This document shows positions 11,244 to 23,729 of a stretch of DNA of 64,000 nucleotides, piece after piece. Made by a program: the position numbers and the translations under genes. The notes beneath the pieces are model-generated. The model was not told the origin of the DNA and did not search any database. It saw only the letters and a program-made list of their open reading frames with translations. Origin of the DNA: Clitoria ternatea (taxonomy: Eukaryota > Streptophyta > Magnoliopsida > Fabales > Fabaceae); assembly GCA_037962975.1 (NCBI GenBank), contig CM075674.1, forward strand, positions 42,050,501 through 42,114,500, in the 5' to 3' direction. The stretch's first letter is position 1; every line of letters begins with the position of its first letter.

Positions 11244-12373
11244 GCATGGCGTTTGACTTCTAAAGAGCAGCCTCCCCTTTCCATTTCACCCCACATGGAC
11301 CTCCTACCGTTGTATTCCCCTTCTCTCTCGTGCATCCACTGTCATTTTCTCCCTCACTTTTTAAACATCTAAGTCGTCGCTCCCTTTCTCTATCTTTCTC
11401 TTCTCAAGTGTGTGAGTATGTGGGTGGGGGGAAATTAATTAGTTTAATGTTATGTTCTAGTGTTTTTCTTCTTTTTATTATTATTTTATTCAAAACCAGG
11501 GACAAGAACAGGGGAGGGAAAAATGAAAGGGTGACTTTTAACATAGAATGTAGTTGTGGTTACCTAAACCATCGACAATTTCTTAAAATATCTTACCTTT
11601 CTAACACTAACGAACAACCATCATTAAAACACTGCCACTAACGCGCTTTATCTTATAGTAAACTAACATGCAATGAAAGCATTAAACTAGTCGTTAGCAA
11701 GAAATTAAACTAATCATAAGTGTTTTACACTAGTTTAGTTTCTAAAAAAATAAATCCAAAGTCCAAAAGTCCAAAGATTGCAAAGGAAATGATGAGCTAC
11801 TATTAATGTCCTACAAAATAAACTGGCTCTCAAAATACAAGAAAATGAAATACAATTAAATTATTAGAACTTACAAATTATAAAGGACCCTTCAATCTCA
11901 CTTCTCATGTATTATACTCAAGTTGATGGTGACTCATGTGTCACTCCAATTAGTGCTCTTATTGATGTACCTCACCTCCAATCAAATCCTTAGAAAGGCA
12001 ATCCAATTTTAGCAACTAGCACTTGTCCTCAAACAATAACACCAAAAAACTAGTTTGTAACGGAACTCCAAAGGGAAATCTAAAGAAACCAACAAGTGAC
12101 ATACTCTAAGACAAAACAATGGAAGTGAATAAAGATAGGATAAGAAGGATATGATAAATAAGAATTAATAAATGACAAGCAACAACTAAGACGTAAAAAC
12201 AATAGTTAAGCACTTTAAACAATTTCTAAAAACTATATAATACATCCTTGTCCAAGCTATGACAAATACCAACTCAAAATCAACATCTAATCACCAAAAT
12301 ACAATCAAATCAATTGATATTTGAATTTAAAAGTAATTTATCTCTTTGCTGAAATTTTTTTATTTTTAAGCTT

Positions 12374-12445
12374 TTGGCAATGGCCTAATGGATAAGGCGT
12401 CTCACTTCTAATTAGACAATATTTGGTTCAATTCCGACCAGGCAT
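12374..12445 (+). pseudogene. tRNA-Arg-like pseudogene (unit A, type 2)
   Basis: The D arm (GCCTAATGGATAAGGC) and anticodon loop CTTCTAA (TCT) are kept. The acceptor strands (TTGGCAA and CAGGCAT) do not pair and the T arm is degraded (TTTGG/CCGAC). Type 2 copies share this acceptor defect in units B and C, so it arose before the unit was duplicated. Confidence 0.7.
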
Positions 12446-12638
12446 GCATATAGAATTTAATTATTTTTTAAAGAAAAATTATAGAAAAAAATTATTGTAG
12501 GAAATACCTTATATGTCATGTTAACAAACTATTTAAAAAATTATTTTTTTGAACACGTAAACAAATATTAACCTTTACATTAAATAAAATATATTCACTC
12601 ATAAAATTATTATTATTGTTATACAATTTTAATTATAA

Positions 12639-12710
12639 GTGTTTGTGGCCTAATGGAAAAGGCGTCTGACTTCTAATCAGACGATTGTGGGTTCGAGTCC
12701 CACCAGACAT
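12639..12710 (+). tRNA. tRNA-Arg(UCU), likely intact
   Basis: The best-preserved copy in the array. The acceptor GTGTTTG pairs with CAGACAT over seven positions (two G.U). The D stem is GCC/GGC, the anticodon stem TCTGA/TCAGA is perfect around loop CTTCTAA (anticodon TCT, reads AGA), and the T stem GTGGG/CCCAC is perfect. The internal promoter is complete: A box TGGCCTAATGG and B box GGTTCGAGTCC. No CCA is encoded, as expected in plants. A TTTT run about 12 nt downstream could end Pol III transcription. Whether it is expressed cannot be seen from sequence; it may be a well-preserved repeat copy. Confidence 0.65.
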
Positions 12711-12795
12711 GTTTAATTATATTTTAGAGAAAAGTTATTGAAAAAACATTACTATAGGAAATATCTTATATGTCAAGTTAATAGACCATTTAAAA
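12639..12795 (+). repeat. Tandem unit B, left part
   Basis: The tRNA at 12639 and its downstream tail (to AGACCATTTAAAAAA) match the start of unit C at 27842-28075. The unit then breaks off; its continuation is found at 25075. About 290 bp present in unit C is missing at the break, so the insertion between the two halves went with a deletion. Confidence 0.6.
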
Positions 12796-13006
12796 AATAG
12801 GAAATTTTATTTTGGTTACAGGGATAACTTTATTTTGTAAATCGGATTTAAAATAAGACTTAACGGAAATAAAATGTACAATTATTAAGGAATCCATTAT
12901 TTTAAAAAAAAGAGAAGAAATATCTTCTCTGTCTCCCAACTCTCGAAGGCTCTCTCCCTTTTCGCATTTCTTCCTTCCACTGTCATTTATCACCACCATT
13001 GAAGCC

Positions 13007-13014
13007 TATAAATA
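13007..13014 (+). promoter_or_regulatory. TATA box in the LTR-derived block
   Basis: TATAAATA is preceded by a CT-rich stretch and followed 25-35 bp later by a TTCTTCACCTCACAAAACC-like initiation region. This is the main argument for a plus orientation of this LTR. Confidence 0.45.
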
Positions 13015-14567
13015 AGGTTTCTATTTCCAAATTTCTTCACCTCACAAAACCTATATCCCTCCATCACCTTCTTCAAGCTTCTAAATATCCATTTCCATAT
13101 CTTAAAGCCCTTCAATTTTGCATAATAAGGAATTACTCAAACTTGAAGATTTGAGGAAATACAAAGGAGTTTAGCACAAGGAAAGCTTAGGGATCTTCAA
13201 TCGAGGAAAAAAAGAGGAGATAGGATATTAAATACATAGAAATTAAGTTAGAATTGCTTGTTTAATTGTTAATTATTTAGAAACTCATAGTTATATTTTA
13301 ATTTAATTTGAATTAAGTTGTGAAAATAATGCTAATTTGTTTGGAATTTGATATATAATATGTTTATGATGTTCTATGATGACTTGGAATCAATTGACAT
13401 GTTTAATTTACAATTAAAATCAATTAAAACAACAAAAACAGAGATACAGAGGTGCTGGTTTCATGTTCTGCAAAATTAGATCTTTTGACAGGGGATATTT
13501 TTAACCGGTGTTAAAAACTGGAAGTGGTGATATTTTCGTAAATAAAAACGAGCGGTGGTAGTTTTGTAAATAAATTAAAACAGTGACATTTTCATAAATA
13601 AGACTAGTGGAATTTTTGTAAATATGATTAAAAACTTAAAATAATAAATTTTTTATAAAAATCAAAATTATTATTATTATTGGATTTTTATTATCCTAGA
13701 GACTTTATCTTGAAATAAATAAATAAAATTAATTAAATTAAATTCAGAAGTTTATTTAAACATATTTAAATGAAGAAAACTCTTGTTTTTAAATTATTTT
13801 AGTAGTATGATTTTATATTATGGAAAATGTGTTTTCCATATTCTTTGGAGTATGATATTAAATAAAAACTATAATATGAAAAATGTGTTTTCATATTCTT
13901 TGGATTATGATATAAATATTATGGAAATGTTTCCATATTCTTTGAATTATATATAAAGTATGCTTTTTTGATTGTTATGATAATTTTATTGATAAGATTA
14001 ATTATAAAAGGAATTTGATATTTTAATTAAGATCTAATGCATTCATGCATCATATGCATTGGCCATTCAAAGGATCCGCAGGGGGGTTCTTTGAGGAGGT
14101 TCCCGGTGAGGGAGCGCGCTTTGTTGAGCAACAGACCTTTGCAGTGGTTTTATACCACGGTTGTCTTAAGGGCTGAGCAGTGTGTCCTTAAAGGGGTCCC
14201 GCAACACTTGTTACTGATATTATTGTTATCTGATGTTGGTGTTGCATTATGGGGCGCAGTATCGATTGGATATCCATAAAAAATGTTATTGTTGGAAATC
14301 ACTGTCTATGTTCCCACCAGAATGGATCTATCATGTATTTTCATTCTTATAAAGAACGGAATATATTAACATAAGTATAATACAAAACACGTGTTTGGCA
14401 TCTGCATCACATAGCATCCTACTTGCGTTTGTGTATGTTCTAATTTAATTTCTATTTATTTGATATTTTATTTCACTCTTTCTATTACTTGTGGCAACCT
14501 TTTAGTGGTTAATCAGGAAGATATATGACAAAGTGGATGATGCTTGATATGGATCACTACAAGAAAA

Positions 14568-15055
14568 TCAGTCATTAGAGACCGAATTTTCGGTCTCTAG
14601 ATTCAATAAATCAGTCACTAATTGTGTTTGTGACCGATTTAGAGACAAATTGTTTACGGTCTCTATAACGTTGGTCGCTGTTACATAGTGACTGATTTTG
14701 TGACTGATTTTCTAGTGACTGATCTTGTGACTGATTACTAGTGACTGATTTTGTGACTGACTACTAGTGACTGATTTTGTGACTAATTCATAGAGACTGA
14801 TTTTGTGACGGGTTCATAGAGACTGATTTTGTGACTGATTAGTAGAGACTGATTTTGTGACTGATACTTAGAAACTGATTTTGTGACTGATTTATAGAGA
14901 CAGATGTTGAGACTGATTTCTAACGATTGATTGAGACTGATTTTGTGACCAATTTTTAGAAACCAATTTTGTGACCGATTTTTAGAAACGAAGTTTGTGA
15001 CCGATAGACAATTTAACTTTAGCCACTGATTTAGAGACCGATTTTATGATTTTTT
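14568..15055. repeat. CACTA left subterminal repeats
   Basis: Over 20 direct copies of TGTGACTGATT/TAGTGACTGATTTT and AGAGACCGATTTT variants in both orientations. In En/Spm elements such arrays bind the TNPA protein and are needed in cis for excision. Confidence 0.85.
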
Positions 15056-15417
15056 TATCACTATTCACCATATCATTCAATTGTTTTTGCATTTAACCTG
15101 ATATGCTTCATTTGTCAATAGTATGAGTTCATTACAACTTCATAAGCAAACAAAACATTAAATACATAAAAGTATTTAACCTACTATACACATAATACAT
15201 AAATTATATAATGAATTCATTACAACTTCATAAGCTTATCAACACATTAAATACACAAAAGTATTCTAAATATAGCTAATGTTGTTCACATCAAAAAATT
15301 TCACACTTGTTGACATTCTTGAAATTCATCACAAAAAATTTCACTAACTAACATTCTTGAAATTCATCACAAAAGTTTTCATTACCAACTAATATTCTTA
15401 AAATTCATCATTTTGAC

Positions 15418-17089
15418 TCATTCTGAATCTGATTCAGAATCTGACTCAGAATCAGTTTCATTATCCTTAGGATCCTCTCTACTTGTTGGAATTGGTTGAA
15501 CACTAGATGGTTGAGCTCCAAGAGGTTGAAAGTTGACCTTTTCCATCAATTGACGTAAGAGTGCATTGTTTGCTTGAATATCTCTTTCATTATTTTCCAC
15601 TCTAGTCCGAAGCTCATCCCTTTCAGTTTCAACAACTTGTAATTTATTTTTTAATTCCTGAATTTCATCTCTTCTTACCCAATCAAATGAAGTAGAACCA
15701 TGATAAAATGTTCTTCTAGCCACCACAGTGGACTCCAATCCAAGCCCATATATTCTTCCTTTCCTTATGCCAGCCACCTCACACCATACAGACAACTCAT
15801 TGGGAGGAGGTGTTCCTTCAACAGATGCATGTGACATTTCTTCCCATGTACGTGTAAATGCCTCCGAATAATAAATCAACAAGATGCTAATTAATTCTAA
15901 CAACATAATAACAAACATATATTAAAAAACTTGAAGAATCATATATAACTAACATTTATGTGTGCTGATCTCTTATCGACCCATTGTTTATCCTTTTTGC
16001 GTTGATGTGAATGACGAAATAACTCAGAAGGAGTAGGAGGAATTCCATTCAACTTTGTCTAAAAAAATGTAAAAAGTATTTAAATCACTAACATTAGGTA
16101 AAAAATGAAAATAATTTTATAATACTAAAGATAGAATAAATCCTAAAAGCATTGACAAAACCTACCAAGTTAGATCGATGTTGAGATGTGGTAATGGAAC
16201 CACAAGTATGAAGTGATCCTCCAAATCCTCCACAATCAGATGCTCGATTAATTTTTGCTTGTTCACTTTTCTTTTTGTATTCTTCACTAGCCCAATGTTG
16301 GCACAATCTATCCCATACATGATCTCCAAGCCAATTTGGTTTAGTCTTTGCAGTACGAGCTTTATTTAAATTATTTTTTAGTATGGCTGCACCTCTCATT
16401 TCAAAGTTCTTTCTTGCCCATCTTTCATCTGGTGGACAAATAGAAAACTTACCCTATAATAAATATAAAAAAGTATATGGTTAACTAAGACTAGTATAAT
16501 ATAAATATGAAAATTAAACATAACAATTAACATAATACTTACTACAAACTCTCTAAACCACATATCCCTCACTGTAGATGGCACATTCTTCCATGATGAC
16601 CATGGATCAGTATAATGACTTTTAAATATTTCACCTATACCATTAGCTGCCGGGTGTGAAGGCAAAAATCTGTAACAAATTCAGCACTAATAAAATTAGA
16701 AATCACACTTAGACACACATTTAAACAGAAATAAGGCATAAAAGATGCATGTACCCTTGCCCATCAAGACATAAAATTGGTTTGTCAGCATTACTTTGTG
16801 TCTCGGATACACCTTGAGGACTAGATAGGGATGGATTATTTGACCCGGGTATAGATCCTTCTTGTGCCAAAGGAATTGATGACTGAATACTATGAGGAGA
16901 TAATTGTACAGGTGATGGAGTAGCTGTAGGAGATAAACTAGGAGATGAAGTAGATGCTGGAAATGAAGTGGGAGTTATATCAGATGCTCGTCTATGATGT
17001 TTTCTTGGACGATTTACATCACAATTTCCAGGAATTTTTGATTTATCCCTTTTGGAAGCTTTTGATTTACCTCGATCTTTATCACACAT
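15418..17089 (-). CDS. CACTA second gene: TNPA-type / PttA-En-Spm transposase-family protein
   Basis: My model has five exons: 17089-16755, 16669-16543, 16453-16166, 16058-15954, 15861-15418. All junctions are GT-AG and the joined length of 1299 nt keeps one open frame of 432 residues. The N-terminal part (about residues 1-110) is basic then Ser/Pro-rich and low complexity. The middle (LPSHPAANGIGEIF, WFREFV, ICPPDERWARKNFE, GGSLHTCGSI) is the plant transposase PttA/En/Spm family. A coiled-coil-like stretch (RRDEIQELKNKLQVVE) precedes an acidic Asp-Ser-Glu tail. Such proteins bind subterminal repeats and help TNP2 bring the ends together. The start is uncertain: an AG lies directly before the ATG, so an upstream exon is possible. 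Confidence 0.85.
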
Positions 17090-17297
17090 CTGCAACACAT
17101 GTTATTTCATAATATAATATTTGCAATATCAACATTAACAATAATGACATGCAAAAATGTAGTTAACTCATATTTAATAATAAGAAATAGAAATAGATTA
17201 GTAGGATATAATAATTGTAACATAAAAGTTAACAAGAATATGATAAAAAATATAACTAACTCACATTTAGTAATCAGAAAAGAAATTGGCTTATAAA

Positions 17298-20200
17298 TCA
17301 GTCATCATCTTCAAAAAATTCATCTTCTTCCCCACTGCCATCTTGACTATGTTCATTGTCATCATCTTCAAGAAATTCAACTTCTTCCTCTTCTTCTCCA
17401 CTTTCAGTACTTTCAACAAATTCATTTTCCTCACCTTCTTCATTCATGTCTACCTCATCCTCTTCAACATTTTCATTAGTTTGTTGATAAACATTTTCTT
17501 CTACTTCCTCATATTCACCTTCATCATCTCTTAAGTGACCAAGGAACTCATCATTAGATACAAAGTTGATTTCAGTCGTCATAGCTTGATATGCCACCTC
17601 TAATGTAAATCTATCATCAACTGTACCTCTTGGTTTGGTTTTAATGACAACCCACCAATTAGTCTTTTCCTTTATTTTTTCAGGGTACGGTACAAAATAC
17701 ACTTGAATTGCATTTGATGCAATAATAAAAGGATCATATTTTGAGTACCTTCTAGAACGATGGACTTCAACTATACCAAATTCTTTATAGACCTTCACAC
17801 CACGATTCAATGTAGAATCAAACCAATCACAATAAAATACAACTATATGATTGGTGAGATCTCCTGGATATTCAAGTTGCATAATCTCCTTGATAATACC
17901 ATAATAACAATTTTCTTCATCTCCTTCACTATCCCCCTTAACACAAACTCCACAATTTATGGTTTTCTTTCCAATACTCCATTCTTGTGTATGAAACTTG
18001 AAACCATTGATAAAGTATATAGGCCAAGTATGAACCTTTCTTTTAGGACCCCATGCTAAATTGTGCAAAAATTGATTTTGAACATTGTTACTTCTATCAT
18101 GAACCTATTTTATTGACAAAAATAAACTCAATAGGTATCACAACTAATAGATTAACTATATATATAAATGAAAGTATAAAATACTTACATATGTTCGAAA
18201 CCAAAGTGGAAATTCAGATGCAATTCTACCATCAATATCAATTCGAGAGATATTTGGAATAGTTGCTTCCAAATATTGTTCAAAACATCTAACATTGATT
18301 ATAATATTAGGAGTGTGTCAAATAATGAATATACATGTAAACAAATTATAGTATTAAATCAACTTTTACTTACTGAATGTATGGTTGAACCTCGACACAG
18401 TTAAGTAAGATGTGTAAATGTGCAGCATCTAATTCTCTATCATTTAAATATCGGGCCTTACAGGTTCCACCAGAACGACCAGAGTGATTAAATATTGACA
18501 AAGTTTGTTGAATTGTGTCATTTTCACCTCCATCATCATTTCGGCCAACTTTGTTCCTCATAGATTCCACATGAGACTCAAAATAATATGAACAAAAATA
18601 AGAAGTCTCTTGGCACAAATATGCCTCACATATGGACCCTTCCACACGTGATTTGTTTTTCACCATTCGTTTCAGCTTATTCAAGTACCTAGAATAAGAA
18701 TTTTTCATTAATTATTATTACTAAGAAATTGTAGCAACATTTAAAAATTAAGTAATGTACTAAGGTAAGTAATTACCTCTCAAATGGATACATCCATCGA
18801 TATTGAACAGGACCTCCCATCCTTGCTTCATAAGGTAAATGAATAGGAAGATGCTCCATAGAATTAAAGAATCCAGGTGGAAAAATCCGCTCCAATTTAC
18901 ACAATGTAACTGTAATGTTTTGCTCCATCAACAACAAATTATCTACTCGCAATACGGTAGAGCACAAATCCTTAAAGAATTTACTAAGCTCAGCAATGGG
19001 ATTCCACACTTGTTGTGGTAGTGCACTAAAAGCAATGGGTAACAATTGCTCCATAAATACATGACAATCATGACTTTTCAATCCAAATAATTTCCCTTCC
19101 CTCATGTTCACACATCTATGCAAATTTGAAGCATATCCATCAGGCATTTTTAAGTCACTAACCCATTTACACACAACCCTTTTTTGGTTAATAGAAAAAG
19201 CAAATTTTGCCTTGGGCTTCACAATTTTCCCATTAGGTAACTCTTGTAATTCTAACTCCCTTCTTCGACAATACTTCTTTATATCCATCCTTGCCTTAAC
19301 ATTGTCCTTGGTCTTATCTTTGATATCCATCACAGTATTAAAGACATTATCAAATACATTTTTCTCAATATGCATTACATCAAGATTATGTCTTATTAAG
19401 TTAGCCTTCCAATATGGCAACTCCCAAAAGATGCTTTGTTTGATCCAATTATGAGTTCTCCCACAACCCTCACATGTAAATTCTTCTTTCTCCGTTATTT
19501 TCGGAAAAGAAGCAACTTCTTCCCATACATCATCCCCAGATAACCTATGTGGAGGTGAAGAGTTTTCAACCCGGTTCCTGTAAAAGGAATTTTTATTTCT
19601 TCGATACGGATGATCCATAGTCAAAAATTGACGATGGCAATCAAACCAAGACCATTTACCACCATTATCCAACCAAAAAGCCTTCGATGACCCCATACAA
19701 CATGGACAAGCGAACCTACCTGATGTTCTCCAACCAGACAACATCCCATATGCAGGAAAATCATTAATTGTCCACATCAATGCAGCTTTCATTATAAAGT
19801 TTTGCTTTTTGGAGATATCATAAGTTAACACACCTTCATTCCATAATAACTTTAATTCATCTATCAAAGGTTGCAAATACACATCTAGTTTATTTTTTGG
19901 ATTATCTGGACCAGGAATAATCAAACTCAAAAACATATATGGCATTGTCATGCATAGTTCTGGTGGGAGATTATAAGGGGTGACAATTACCGGCCAACAA
20001 GAATAAGGTGATGATGATTGACCATATGGTGAAAAACCATCTGTACACAACCCTAATCTTACATTTCTAGGTTCAGCTGCAAAATCAGGGTATTTTTCAT
20101 CAAAGTGTTTCCAAGCTTCACCATCTGATGGGTGGCAAAGCACTCCTATTTCTCGTTTGTTTTCATAATGCCATCGCATATATGGAGCAGAACTCATTGA

Positions 20201-21037
20201 AGCATACAATCTCTTAAGCCTGGGAATTAGAGGTAAATAATGCATTCTCTTTATAGGAACCTCTTTGTATTTCTCCTTTCCAACCTTTTTTTTCACATAA
20301 CGGGGTCTATGACAAAATTTGCATTCTTTTAATTGCACATCTTCATTGTAAAACAACATACAACCTTTGGAACAACAATCAATTTTTTTTGCAGTGAGTC
20401 CAAGTTTTGAAACTATTTTTTTTGTCCTATAGAAATTTTCAGGAATTACATTATCTACAGGATGCGTCTCTCGCATAAGAGCCACTGTTTGATTAAAAGA
20501 TCGTTGAGAAATGTTTCCCTCTGATTTTATTGTCAACAATCTAACAGCAACAGACAATTCAGTATGATCAGTACATCCAGGCCATAATGGCTTTTGGGCT
20601 GCATGTAATAAGTCATAAAACCTTTTAGCTTCAATATTTGGAGACTCATCATTTTCTTGAGGCATTTGAAACTTTTCACCAACTGCTTCATAAACCATAC
20701 TTTCAAATCTACTAAATTGTTCATTATGACTCTCTTGAGCATTGTTACTAGTACCCTCATGACACAAGTTAGGATTACTTTCTCCATGGCATATCCAATA
20801 TGAATATTCAGGTTTGAATCCCTTTTGATAAAGATGAACCTTAACTTCTTCAGGATCTAAGAACTTGAGGTTTTTGCATTTAGAACAAGGGCACCTAATT
20901 TTTCCATTGGACATACAAGCTTGTTGACATGCAAAAGATACAAATTCACCCACCCCATTTATAAACGCATCAGTAAGTCCTTTTCGGCCAGGAAGAAGTC
21001 TATTGTACATCCAATTACGATTGTGCCTAATATCCAT
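17298..21037 (-). CDS. CACTA transposase TNP2 (TNPD-type)
   Basis: The catalytic transposase of the element. Four exons (21037-18777, 18688-18374, 18288-18189, 18104-17298) with GT-AG introns join to 3483 nt, an open frame of 1160 residues, normal for TNP2. Domains in order: transposase-associated N-terminal zinc-binding domain (WMYNRLLPGRKGL; CPCSKCKN), TNP2-like core at about residues 190-500 (GLCTDGFSPYGQSSSPYSCW, the cysteine-rich GRFACPCC, DVMHIEKNV), a DUF4218-type region (PPGFFNSMEHLPIHLPYEA to VEGSICEAYL), a DUF4216-type region (VVFYCDWFDS), and a highly acidic C-terminus. I chose the ATG of MDIRHNRNWMYNR because the 18 in-frame residues before it look like leader and follow an intron-like TTACAG. 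Confidence 0.92.
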
Positions 21038-23720
21038 ATTCTGTAATATATTAAAGCAAAACAATTTAATCATAATATAATTTTCATTCATGTAATAACT
21101 AACTACAACTTAAAATTAAGCTAACAATATGTAAATATATTCTTTATATAGAATTAAAACACAAATTAAATATGGTATCAATATTAATAGGCATATTAAA
21201 CCTCACAACTTATCTACATGGTCAATGGAATAAGGTACCTTAGTGAGGTCACTGATTAATTAATAGGCACAAGACAATAAACTGAGTCTGACTGTATGGA
21301 GATGATTCCCACCTAGCTAGCTAGAGTTACAACCTGCAAAAGCAAATTATCAATTAGATGGTCTAAATTAGTTAATGTTGCTCATGTTACCAATTAAGTA
21401 CATAGTGAAATTTCTTTAACAAAAAAAAAAGCAACTAGTTTCACACTATTAAATAAAATAAAATAGTTAAGAAATATTATTGTCATTATTCTGGTTTTTT
21501 AATAAAAGAAATTTTATGATGGAAAAAAGGGAAAAAATTTAATGACGAGGAAAAACATTTAATTGAAAGGGGATAAAGAGACTAGAATATCATGGAAACC
21601 ACCACAGATGATCAGTCATTTAAAACCAAATGAGTTGCACCTTTGTGATTGATATCCAAATAAGAAATAAAAAAAGTAAACATAAAAAACCTGTAGTTGC
21701 TTATAAATAACTCTACAAACTTATAACATAACCAAAAAATAAGAAATCCATAAAATTGTAACATACCCAAGCAAGTTTACATCAACTCCAGGAATTGTTA
21801 GTGACTTTACATTATAGCATGACTACCATAAAGAAAATCCACATAAAGCACTACCAGTAAGTTATTAAACCATTTGATTTCTAAGAAACCATATTATTAT
21901 CCTCTAATTTTAAATAAGAGAAACACACACAATCACACATTTTAAAATCCCCCGCCTCTGATGTCAGGGCCAAGAAAGGTATCTATGTGGTGACAAAGTA
22001 AATGCAGATCAATTTGTTTAACCAAAAGATTTACTCATACTTGTTAACCATTCTATTGCCAAGCATTTGAATTTCTGGACGAAATTGCAGTGCATGGAAA
22101 GCAACCCTGCATCTTAGCCGCTGAATCTCTACCATGCTTGGTGGCAGTGTTGACTGCAAGAAATGTGTATTGTTCTCAAGTTAACTCTAGCAACTTGGTA
22201 GCAAATAGACATGCTCAAACAAAAAGTGAAAGAATGGAAATTCTACTAAGTAAGAAACTTGACGCATACTAAAGAAGCCATGCCCTTGCGACAGCAAATT
22301 AAGAACACGAGGAAACATTTGAACATAGGGAAAAGGAATGGAAAGGTTAAGTTAAGGTGATGGTAAAATGCTGAAGGAATTATAATCCTTTTATAGAATT
22401 TTCAAAGATCAAAATATGGCAAATAAAAAGAAAATTGACTTACAAGTAAAAAGCCAAATCCAAAAAATAAGAAATCCATAAAATTGTAACATACCCAAGC
22501 AAGCTATAATGTAAAGTCACTAACAATTCCATACAACAGTATTTACTATGTATAAGTTTCTAGATTCCTATAGAGATGAGATCTCTGTCCAAATTATAAG
22601 GAAACAAGACATAAACCCCCCTAGTCACCCTATTAGAAATTTTAATAATATGGAAATGTTACTGCTCCTAACTTTCTGCCCAAAACTATCAACATGACAG
22701 CTATTCTAAATATTCTAATAATACATGACCGCTAATGCCAGTTACCATTACACATTCTGGTAATAAATTATTACTCCTATTTTCTACCAATACTTATCAT
22801 AACTGTCCATAACTTTTGGTTCCTGTCAATTATCAAGAGCTGAATAGAGATTTCACATTAACAACATGGATGACTATATATGTAACTCCAAAGTATTTTT
22901 ATCAGCCAATTGATTTAATTGAAATTTTAGTTTAAATAAGGAAAGAGTTGTAGTTTAACTTCTCAAGAAATCTTCAATTTTCTCTACACTAGTAAATTTT
23001 CCATATCTCGTGAACAACAGGAATAAACCAACATATATGCAAATAAAACAACAGTCCTAATTTGAAAGAATAGAAACTAGAAAAGCTTAAATTAACAGGG
23101 TGAAAAAGCAAATAACAGAGGAAGAAGGGGAGTATGGGTTTGCGAGGAAGAAGGACCTATGCACGAGCATTGCGGAGGATAGAGGGCGGAGGCTTTATGA
23201 GGACGTCAATGGTTGAGTAAGAAAGCTCCACCGTACAGCAGGATGAGGGAGAAGAAGAGCACGACTCAGAGGTGCAGCAGGATGAGGACGTCAATGGTTG
23301 AGTAAGAAAGCTACAAAACCTTATGACGGAGAAGAAGAGCACGACTCAGGTGCAGCAGCGACGACACGAGCCTCCTCACTCTCTGACCATGGCGGAGCTC
23401 GCAGAGGAGAATGACAGTCTCCAATGGTGGTCTGTAGCGGAGGAAGTCTACGACGGAGGGAGGGAGGCTACGAAGGTCATTTGGGGATGGCACAATGTAG
23501 GTATAGTGAATATGGTGGGGTTGTGGTTAGTGGAGAAAGCTGCTGGGAGAAGTTGAGGTTAGGGTGGGGCAACGTGCAAAGTAGAGAGGGAGATAGAAAT
23601 TGGGAATTGGATAGAAAGTTAGGTTTTTGCTGATGAATTTGGGAAACATGAAAGTAAAGGAGGGAGGGAAATGGTTTAGAGCCCGGTAACTTTTAATATT
23701 TTAGGTAAAATTAAACTTGT
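21038..23720 (-). other. CACTA upstream leader/promoter region
   Basis: No conserved protein is seen on either strand. On the minus strand it lies upstream of TNP2 and probably holds its promoter and a long, perhaps spliced, 5' leader (an acceptor-like TTACAG lies just before the TNP2 ATG). The GC-rich section at about 23100-23660 differs sharply from the AT-rich surroundings. It contains a two-copy tandem repeat of about 90 bp and a direct-plus-inverted repeat pair, listed separately. Confidence 0.5.
23198..23365. repeat. Two-copy tandem repeat, about 90 bp
   Basis: GAGGACGTCAATGGTTGAGT recurs at about 23200 and 23286, and the following GAGAAGAAGAGCACGACTCA recurs at about 23250 and 23330, so an 80-90 bp block is duplicated head to tail with small differences. 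Confidence 0.8.
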
Positions 23721-23729
23721 AATTTTTTT

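Larger units (their letters stand above)
11172..12638 (+). repeat. Tandem unit A of the tRNA-Arg-like array
   Basis: A unit of about 1.47 kb: type-1 tRNA-like sequence, an AGAGCAGCCTCC block, a CT-rich block, TGTGTGAGTATGTGGGTGGG near 11408, a block with GGAACTCCAAAGGGAAATCT near 12063, then a type-2 tRNA-like sequence and a spacer of about 190 bp before the next type-1 copy. The same order recurs in units B and C. The 103-residue frame at 11330-11641 has no family match I recognise and is not conserved in unit C. Confidence 0.75.

Noticed and set aside
11330..11641. 103-residue frame in tandem unit A
   Set aside because: The equivalent frame is not maintained in unit C (28101-28361 differs and stops), so it is not conserved within the array.
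14037..14279. 80-residue frame just left of the CACTA element
   Set aside because: It covers the G-rich LTR body and has no recognisable domain.
22090..22272. 60-residue frame in the CACTA leader
   Set aside because: Lies on the strand opposite to both transposase genes, has no family features and no supporting splice sites.
23157..23633. Overlapping frames on both strands in the GC-rich island
   Set aside because: GC-rich DNA gives long frames by chance; the tandem duplication and lack of conserved motifs argue for leader or promoter DNA.
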